Shown one piece after another: positions 57,974-64,000 of a DNA stretch of 64,000 nucleotides; the first letter of the stretch is position 1; each line of letters begins with the position of its first letter. Both the position numbers and the translations under genes were made by a program. The notes beneath the pieces were generated by a model, which saw only the letters and a program-made list of their open reading frames with translations, ran no database searches and was not told where the DNA came from. The stretch is from CAKZML01 sp963823435 (GTDB lineage: Bacteria > Pseudomonadota > Gammaproteobacteria > Steroidobacterales > BM003): the NCBI GenBank assembly GCA_963823435.1, contig CAWGLN010000001.1, positions 124,001 through 188,000 on the forward strand. Reading direction: 5' to 3'.

Positions 57974-59409
57974 ATGCGCCAGATTTGCCGAGTGTTTCTG
58001 AGCCTGTGTTTCGCCTTGCTGTCCATGCAACAGGCGGGCGCGGCCTCCCTGCTGGATGTCTACCAGAGTGCCCTGATCAGTGACCCCTCCATACGGGAGG
58101 CAGAGGCCAATCGCATGGTGGCCTATGAGCAAAAGCCCCAGGCACGCAGCCAGTTCTTGCCCCAGGTCAATCTGACCGGCAATTACCAGACCCGCAACCG
58201 CGAACGGTGACAATGACCAGGTGCAGTATACGGAAAATGGACTGGTCGCCATTCCCAACACTTTCGAGACCGGTTCGGATGACTGGAATCTGGATGTCTC
58301 CTTGCGCTCAGACACTGTTCCGCTGGGACCAGTACCAGACCTATAAACAGGCAGACAAGGTGGTAGCGAAAGCTGATGTGGACTACGAGATCGCCCGCCA
58401 GGGCTTGATGCTCAAGGTCTCCGAGCGGTATTTCAATGTCCTGGCGGCCAAAGACACCCTGGGCGCAGCAGAAGCAGCCCTGGGGGCCACTGCCCGGCAA
58501 TTGGAACAGGCCGAGAAGCGTTTTGAGGTTGGCCTGATCGCCATCACCGACGTAAAGGAAGCCCAGGCCGCCTACGACAACACCACCGCCGCAGTAATCG
58601 CTGGCAAGCGCCAGCTGGCCACGGCACTTGAGTTGCTGCGTGAATTGACCGGTGAGTATTACTCGGAATTCCAGAAACCGGGCGATGATTTACCCCTCGC
58701 GATCCCGGCTCCCCAGGACCAGCAGGCCTGGGTCGATACGGCCCTGCAGCAGAATCTGAGCCTGGTTTCCAGCCAGATTTCGGTAGATATCGCCAGGGAC
58801 GGTATCAAGATACAACGCGGTGGTCATTACCCCACCCTGGATTTGATCGCCAACTATCGCCTGGATGATTCCGCCGGTAGTACCACCAGTACCGGTCCGG
58901 ATCCAGATCCGACCGCTCCACCCGGATCAACGGTGACCTCATCTTTTGATACCGCCCAAAACGTTACCTCCGATTTGATAGGCATCCAGCTTATTGTTCC
59001 GATTTACTCGGGTGGCGGCACCTCGTCGCGGGTCAACGAGTACGTATACCGCCACAGGGCCGCCAAGGAAAGTCTGGAGCGGGTGATGCGCGAGACTGAA
59101 AGAACCGCGCGTGACGCCTACCTGGGCATCATGGCCGAGATGGCACGGGTGAAGGCGCTTAGACGTGCAACGGAATCCAGCCAGACGGCCCTGGAGGCTA
59201 CGGAGGCGGGATTTGAGGTGGGCACCCGTACTACCGTTGACGTACTGGCCTCCCGCCGCACCCTGTTCGACGCCGAAACCAATTACGCACGTGCCCGTTA
59301 CGACTACATTCTGAATATCATTCGCCTGAAACAAGCTGCGGGAATACTCAATGAGGAAGACCTGGCCCGAATCAACGAATGGCTGGATTTGACGGTGAGT
59401 ACGCGCTAG
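57974..59409 (+). CDS. tolC: TolC family outer membrane channel (two frameshifts in this assembly)
   Basis: A 477-residue outer-membrane efflux duct after two corrections (near 58198-58204 and 58307-58310). A signal peptide ('FLSLCFALLSMQQAGAAS') is followed by 'LLDVYQSALISDPSIREAEANRMVA' and the first beta strands. The middle frame reads 'NGDNDQVQYTENGLVAIPN' and 'FETGSDDWNLDVSLR'. The third frame resumes at 'QTLFRWDQYQTYKQADK' and carries the long helical repeats, with 'GFEVGTRTTVDVLASRRTLFDAE' near the end as in TolC. It exports drugs or proteins with inner-membrane partners not found here. Its end overlaps the convergent waaA by 4 bases. AAGGAA precedes the ATG. Confidence 0.94.
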
Positions 59410-60716
59410 GAGGCGTCGGGGAAAAGATCCGCGAGCAGCGGCTGCAGCAAACCAAGCAGTCGAGGCAACGTCTCCCGATTCTCGGCCAGCACTTTCAATC
59501 CCGCGGTAGCGAGTTGCGCGCGCGCCGCGGGATCATCAAGTAACACCTGGACCTCGGCCGCAAGACCGGGCGATCCCTCGACAACCCGCATGGCCCTGGC
59601 CTGCAAAAACAACTCGGTAATATCCGCAGCATTGAAGTTATGCGGGCCAACCACCACCGGCACACCAAGGGAGGCAGGCTCCAGCAGGTTGTGACCGCCG
59701 ATGGACACCAGGCTGCCGCCCACGAAGGCCACATCCGAGGCCGCATAAAACATCATCAACTCCCCCAGGGTATCCACCAGCAGCACCTCGGTTTGCGCCT
59801 CCGGGGACTCGCCCAGACTGCGGCGGCGGCAGCTAAAACCGGCTTTCTCCACCAAGGCCGCCACCCCGTCGAATCGCTCTGGATGCCTGGGTACAAGTAT
59901 CAAAAGGGCCTGCGGATTATGCTCCAGGAGCCGCCTGTGGGCCTCAAGCACCAATTCTTCCTCGCCCTCGTGGGTGCTGGCCGCCAGCCAGACCGATCGA
60001 TCCGCCATATGGGCCTTGCGGTAGGCCTTGCCCCGCTCCGCCACGTCGGCGGCTGACTCAATGCCAAACTTGATGTTTCCCACAACGTGGGTTCGCAGAG
60101 GATTGGAGCCTATGGAAAGAAATCGTTCGGCATCCTGCTTGCTCTGGGCTGCTATTACTATTCCATGCGACAGCGTCTGGCGAAATAACTCTACCAGTAG
60201 GCGGTACTTCTTCACGGACCGTTCAGAAACCCGGGCATTGGCCATGACCAGGGGAATGCCGCGACGACCACATTCATGGTAAAGATTTGGCCAGATCTCG
60301 GTTTCCATGATGATCGCCAGGCGAGGATTGAAGCGATTAAAGAATCTCTTCACCGCGCCCGGCAGATCATAGGGCACATAGCTATGCATGACGGTGTCCC
60401 CAAACAGCGCACGCGCCCTGTCCGCGCCGGTGGGGGTCATGGTCGTAATGACCAGGGGCACCCCCGGCTTGCGCTCCATCAGGAGCGAGATCAGAGGCGC
60501 CGCGGCCTGCACCTCGCCGACTGATACAGCATGTACCCAGATACTGGGCTTGTCGGTCCGCGCCCGACCAAAGCCCAGGCGCTCGTCCAGGCCTTTCCAG
60601 TAACCGTGGTTGGAAAATCCTTTTTTTATCAGGAAAGCGAATACCAGCGGTGCCACGAGCAGCGACAAGATGACGTAGGCGAAGCGCAGCAGCCCGGCCT
60701 TGAGATCACGGTTCAC
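59406..60716 (-). CDS. waaA: 3-deoxy-D-manno-octulosonic acid (Kdo) transferase
   Basis: A 436-residue glycosyltransferase (GT30) that adds Kdo to lipid A precursor at the inner membrane. An N-terminal membrane anchor ('FAYVILSLLVAPLVFAFLI') is followed by 'KPSIWVHAVSVGEVQAA', 'TTMTPTGADRA', 'YVPYDLPGAVKRFFNRFNP', 'METEIWPNLYHECGRRGIPLVMANAR' segments and 'GGHNLLEPASLGVPVVVGPH', the sugar-nucleotide site. The GTG start at 60716 overlaps the hldE stop (GTGA), so the two are translationally coupled. This joins heptose supply with core assembly. Confidence 0.95.
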   Translation of the reverse strand: MNRDLKAGLLRFAYVILSLLVAPLVFAFLIKKGFSNHGYWKGLDERLGFGRARTDKPSIWVHAVSVGEVQAAAPLISLLMERKPGVPLVITTMTPTGADRARALFGDTVMHSYVPYDLPGAVKRFFNRFNPRLAIIMETEIWPNLYHECGRRGIPLVMANARVSERSVKKYRLLVELFRQTLSHGIVIAAQSKQDAERFLSIGSNPLRTHVVGNIKFGIESAADVAERGKAYRKAHMADRSVWLAASTHEGEEELVLEAHRRLLEHNPQALLILVPRHPERFDGVAALVEKAGFSCRRRSLGESPEAQTEVLLVDTLGELMMFYAASDVAFVGGSLVSIGGHNLLEPASLGVPVVVGPHNFNAADITELFLQARAMRVVEGSPGLAAEVQVLLDDPAARAQLATAGLKVLAENRETLPRLLGLLQPLLADLFPDAS

Positions 60717-62136
60717 GGCTTGCGGATAGCGTCAATAATTGAGGACGTTGATCGGCCCTCCAGAAAAGACAGGACTTTCACCTCGCCGCCATTGTCCAGC
60801 ACACAGCGGGCCCCGGCGATCTGTTCGGGCAGGTAGTCGCCTCCCTTCACCAGGACATCGGGCAACACGTCGCAGATCAGGGCTTCCGGGGTGTCCTCGC
60901 TGAAAGGCACCACCCAGTCCACTGCCGCCAGACCACCCAGGACCGCCATGCGGTCATCAAGGTTGTTCACGGGCCGACCTTCGCCCTTTAGCTTGCGCAC
61001 CGAGGCATCATCGTTGACCGCGACTACCAACCGGTTACCCAGGGCCTTGGCCTCTTCCAGGTAGGCCACGTGCCCCCGGTGCAATATGTCGAAACAACCG
61101 TTGGTCATCACCACGCGTTCGCCACGCGCCTGGGCCTCGCGTACGAAAAGCAGTAACTGCTCTCGCCCGGGTATCGCGCGCCCCCCTTTTCCATGCTGGT
61201 GCAATGCAAGTCGCAACTCAGACACAGACACGGTGGCCACACCGATCTTGCGCACGACGATTCCGGCGGCCAGGTTGGCCAGGCGAGCCGCATCGGCCAT
61301 CTCCAGTCCGGCTGCCAGGCCGGCGCCCAGCATCGCAATGACAGTGTCTCCCGCGCCGGTCACATCGAATACTTCGCGGGCCTCGGCCGGCAAATGATGC
61401 GCCTCACGGTTGGCCGAGACCACGGACATGCCGCGCTCGCTGCGGGTGACCACGATGTGCTCAAGCCCGAGATCGGAAAGCAGGCCCGCGGCTTCGTGAA
61501 CCAGCGTTTCATCATCAGGACATGCGCCGACCACGGCTTCGAATTCGGACAGGTTCGGGGTAATCGCAAAGGCCCCTGCATAGCGACCGAAGTCCCGGCC
61601 CTTGGGGTCGACCAGCACCGGAACGCCGCGCTTGCGACAGGCGCAAGAATATCCTGGATCTGCTGCAGCGCGCCCTTGTCGTAATCCGAACAAATGACCA
61701 GGTCGGTCTGATCCAGCAGCTGTGTCACGCGCCTGGTCAGACCGGGCGCACATTCTGCGGGGTAGCGGTCCTCGAAATCCAGGCGTATCAACTGCTGGTT
61801 TCGACTGAGCACCCTCAACTTGGTAATCGTGGGCGAACCCGCTACGGTCTCAAATTCGCAGCGAATATTCCTGGCTTGCAACAACCCGGCTAACTCGGTG
61901 GCTGCTTCATCCTCACCCACCAGACCCACCAGGGTGGTTTGCACACCCACGCTGGCAAGGTTCACGGCCACGTTGGCTGCACCTCCCGGCCGATCCTCGC
62001 GCTCATTTACCCGGACTACCGGTACCGGAGCCTCGGGAGAAATCCGGTTGGTGGGCCCAAACCAGTAGCGATCGAGCATGACATCGCCAACCACCAGGAC
62101 CCGGGCCTGGCGAAATTCCGGAATGCTAAGGGTCAT
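60713..62136 (-). CDS. hldE: Bifunctional heptose-7-phosphate kinase/heptose-1-phosphate adenylyltransferase (frameshifted in this assembly)
   Basis: HldE makes ADP-heptose for LPS core. The N-terminal ribokinase-fold domain shows 'VLVVGDVMLDRYWFG', 'RPGGAANVAVNLASVG' and 'GAGDT'. The C-terminal nucleotidyltransferase has 'MTNGCFDILHRGHVAYLEEAKALG'. The frame breaks near 61640-61644 between 'QQIQDILA' and 'CRKRGVPVLVDPKG'. Unlike the other breaks in this window it fits one missing base (for example a lost G in GCGGCC), which would give 474 residues, the normal size. It is translationally coupled to waaA downstream. Confidence 0.94.
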
Positions 62137-62266
62137 GGCCTGTTACTTCCCCGTTTAAATTCCCATGGAAATCTTGCGCGATGTTATCACAGCAGCCCGC
62201 CGACTCCTGCCCACTCGGCTCAGCGGCCGGAAAAAGATAGAATGCATTTTTCATGGAGATTGGTCA

Positions 62267-63217
62267 TTGAACGATAGTCGCATGCCCCTGCATCATTTCC
62301 TGGGCCCCAGGTACTGGTTACTCTGGCTTGGCCTGGGACTGATGCGCCTGGTCAGCCTGCTGCCTGTGGCGCCGGCCATGCGACTTGGCAGGGGTCTTGG
62401 CAGGCTTATGTACCGGGTGCTGCCCAAGCGCCGCTATGTGGCTGAACGCAACATCGAGTTGATCTATCCCGAGCTCGGCTCACAACAACGCGAGCAGCTG
62501 GTGAAAGATATTTTCGCCTCCCTGGGTATGTCGATAATAGAGACCACCTGGAGCTGGTGGGCCAGCGACCGGCGCGTGCACGCAATGCAGCACCTGGAGG
62601 GTATGGAGCACCTTGAACAGGCCCTGGCGAAGGGCCAGGGCGTGATTTTGCTCACTGCCCATTTCACCACGCTGGAGCTCACCGGACGTATGCTGTGCAA
62701 GGGCAGGCCCGACATCTTTGCCATGTACCGGCGCCACCGCAATCCCCTGTTCCAGGAAATAATGCGTCGCGGCCGTGAACGCAGCGCGCCACAGATCGCC
62801 AAGCAAGACGTGCGGGAGATGATCCGGGTCCTGAAACGGGGCAAGGCAGTCTGGTATGCACCTGACCAGGCTTTTCGCGGAAAAATGAGCACCATCGCCA
62901 ACTTCTTCGGTCTGCCCTGTGCCACCAATACGGCCACCTCGCGCATGGCCAGGATGACCGGCGCCGCGGTAGTGCCTTTCCTGTCACAGCGTCTGCCGGG
63001 CACTGAAGGGTATCTTGTAAAATTGCTCCCGGCGCTGGAGAACTTCCCCGGCGATGATACCGAGGCTGATACACAACGGGTAAACGACCTGATCGAATCC
63101 TGGATTCGCCAGGTACCGGACCAGTACCTGTGGGTGCACCGGAGATTCAAACCCGAACATGAAGGCATGGAATCGCTCTATAAGGTCAATCCTCACAGGA
63201 AACGTCCACCGCAATAA
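62267..63217 (+). CDS. lpxL: Lipid A biosynthesis lauroyl/myristoyl acyltransferase
   Basis: A 316-residue late acyltransferase of lipid A. 'FLGPRYWLLWLGLGLMRLVSLLP' is the N-terminal membrane anchor, 'VLPKRRYVAERNIELIYPEL' follows, and the HX4(D/E) catalytic motif is 'LLTAHFTTLELTGR'. 'YAPDQAF' and 'VVPFLSQRL' are also conserved. The start is taken as TTG 62267, since GGAG at 62255-62258 is well spaced from it; ATG 62282 is the alternative, and frames open further upstream lack a ribosome site. LpxL and LpxM cannot be separated with certainty. It is divergent from hldE. Confidence 0.9.
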   Translation: MNDSRMPLHHFLGPRYWLLWLGLGLMRLVSLLPVAPAMRLGRGLGRLMYRVLPKRRYVAERNIELIYPELGSQQREQLVKDIFASLGMSIIETTWSWWASDRRVHAMQHLEGMEHLEQALAKGQGVILLTAHFTTLELTGRMLCKGRPDIFAMYRRHRNPLFQEIMRRGRERSAPQIAKQDVREMIRVLKRGKAVWYAPDQAFRGKMSTIANFFGLPCATNTATSRMARMTGAAVVPFLSQRLPGTEGYLVKLLPALENFPGDDTEADTQRVNDLIESWIRQVPDQYLWVHRRFKPEHEGMESLYKVNPHRKRPPQ

Positions 63218-63219
63218 CC

Positions 63220-63498
63220 ATGCTTGATCATCCCATCCAGTTTTTGCTCAGCCTGGTTCTGCTGATCGGTCTGCTGGGCTGGCGTATCAGGGCGCGCCTG
63301 GTCAGGACACGGTCGCACCGTCGCTTACCGGCCTGGCGCTGGTTGCTGCAAGGCCTTGCAGGACTCCTGGCACTATTGATCCTGCTTCTGGCGCTGGCCG
63401 ACAGCACCCGTTTCGTCGGGATCAATATTTGCCTGGACCCGTGGCCCGGCCAGACCTGGTGCAATTACCCGGGAGAGAGGGATACTGCCGCTGACTAG
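63220..63498 (+). CDS. Small membrane protein of unknown function
   Basis: A 92-residue protein with two hydrophobic segments ('FLLSLVLLIGLLGWRI' and 'LLQGLAGLLALLILLLALA') separated by a basic stretch, and a tail with two cysteines. It begins two bases after the lpxL stop, so it is likely co-translated with lpxL. Its end overlaps the convergent heptosyltransferase gene by 4 bases. No family is recognised, so its existence as a gene rests on position and membrane pattern. Confidence 0.6.
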   Translation: MLDHPIQFLLSLVLLIGLLGWRIRARLVRTRSHRRLPAWRWLLQGLAGLLALLILLLALADSTRFVGINICLDPWPGQTWCNYPGERDTAAD

Positions 63499-64000
63499 GC
63501 TGGGGGTGGCAGGTCAGCAATCACCCGCGCCACATCAATCTTGGTCAAGCAATCCAGGTGACCCAGGGGACAGACCCGTTTGAAACAGGGACTGCAATCC
63601 AGACGCAGGTAATGCACCTGCGCCTTCCGGGTCAACGGCGGCGTGAAATCCGGCGTAGTAGAGCCATAGAGGGCAATCACCCGGGTATCCACCGCCGCGG
63701 CCACGTGCATTAACCCGGAATCGTTGGTAATCACGGCCTGGCTGGCAGCCAGCAAATCGATAGCGTCTTCCAGGCGGGTCTTGCCGCACAGGTTCACCGC
63801 CGCGCCACCGGAGCCCGCGGCAATCACCTCACCGGCTGCGGCGTCTTTTTGCGACCCCATGACCCAGACCTGGTAGCCACGCTTTCCAAGAATCCTCGCA
63901 GCATCAGCAAAATACTCCAGTGGCCAGCACTTGGCCGGTCCGTACTCTGCGCCAGGCAGGAGCGCCACCGCCACGTCCGCAAGCTCCAATTGTTGTATCA
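63495..64000 (-). CDS. waaF: ADP-heptose:LPS heptosyltransferase II, C-terminal part
   Basis: Partial at the right edge: the frame stays open through base 64000, so the true start is outside the window. The visible 165 or so residues of a GT9 enzyme include 'VALLPGAEYGPAKCWPLEYFADAA', 'ITNDSGLMHVAAAVDTRVIALYGSTTPDFTPPL' region and the WaaF-type 'CSPCFKRVCPLGHLDCL'. It adds the second heptose of the inner core, using the ADP-heptose made by HldE. No other gene lies between it and the lpxL pair. Confidence 0.93.
   Translation of the reverse strand, partial: IQQLELADVAVALLPGAEYGPAKCWPLEYFADAARILGKRGYQVWVMGSQKDAAAGEVIAAGSGGAAVNLCGKTRLEDAIDLLAASQAVITNDSGLMHVAAAVDTRVIALYGSTTPDFTPPLTRKAQVHYLRLDCSPCFKRVCPLGHLDCLTKIDVARVIADLPPPA

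Noticed and set aside
8045..61644. Programmed +1 ribosomal frameshifting as the cause of the broken genes
   Set aside because: The sites have no common slippery codon, stop context or stem-loop, and the genes are unrelated housekeeping genes that are unbroken elsewhere. Sequence error explains them better.
1..64000. CRISPR arrays, rRNA and tRNA genes
   Set aside because: No regularly spaced direct repeats with unique spacers were seen; the only tandem repeat is the protein-coding KKAPA array. No tRNA cloverleaf or rRNA segment was recognised.

Overview
The window looks like chromosome from a free-living gammaproteobacterium. The evidence is the gene content and order: ptsN-rapZ-mgtE, tkt-gap-pgk-pyk, metK-ahcY, a CrbSR/acs/actP acetate system, hldE-waaA-lpxL-waaF for lipid A and core LPS, TolC, and the gamma-type CpdA, Mpl and RNase D. 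The exact family cannot be settled from sequence alone. Base composition is moderately GC-rich and even throughout. I see no rRNA or tRNA gene, no phage and no CRISPR array.

Layout. (1) 1-5.3 kb: end of ptsN, rapZ, mgtE, a secreted Bcp-type peroxiredoxin, then a VWA (CoxE-like)/MoxR-type AAA pair on the minus strand. (2) 5.4-13.6 kb, minus strand: a penicillin-acylase-family hydrolase downstream of a central-carbon operon, tkt-gap-pgk-pyk. (3) 13.9-16.6 kb: metK-ahcY, the SAM synthesis and recycling pair, closed by a strong terminator. (4) 16.7-23 kb: a GltD-like flavoprotein carrying two ferredoxin-type clusters, a single-chain pyruvate:ferredoxin/flavodoxin oxidoreductase, and a dihydroorotate-dehydrogenase-like protein. 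(5) 23.2-32.2 kb: cpdA, a class II aldolase, a rubredoxin (54 aa) divergent from hemL, a macro-domain protein, a PLP decarboxylase, a LON-domain protein, mpl, a membrane protein and rnd. (6) 32.3-49.2 kb: a short-chain-acid island with an AGCS symporter, prpE, a porin, acs, crbR, crbS, DUF4212-actP, a DUF294 nucleotidyltransferase and a DEDDh exonuclease. (7) 49.3-54.4 kb: adenylate kinase with an apparent long KKAPA tail, a PPi-type phosphofructokinase and a K+-insensitive membrane pyrophosphatase. (8) 54.6-64 kb: a PAS-GGDEF-EAL protein, pcm, tolC, waaA, hldE, lpxL and waaF.

How the genes fit together. A PPi-type phosphofructokinase next to a proton-pumping pyrophosphatase and adenylate kinase points to pyrophosphate-linked glycolysis. 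tkt-gap-pgk-pyk and the pyruvate oxidoreductase continue carbon flow. The CrbSR two-component system sits among the acetate activation and uptake genes it is known to control in Vibrio and Pseudomonas.

Most notable observations. Eleven otherwise conserved genes are interrupted by 17 frame changes, and 16 of them fit a single inserted base. They cluster at 44-59 kb, which suggests uncorrected sequence errors more than gene decay. A small mobile element (MITE-like, 153-171 bp) is present in three copies, and two of them abut TAG stop codons. The adenylate kinase appears fused in frame, after one such correction, to 34 perfect KKAPA units.
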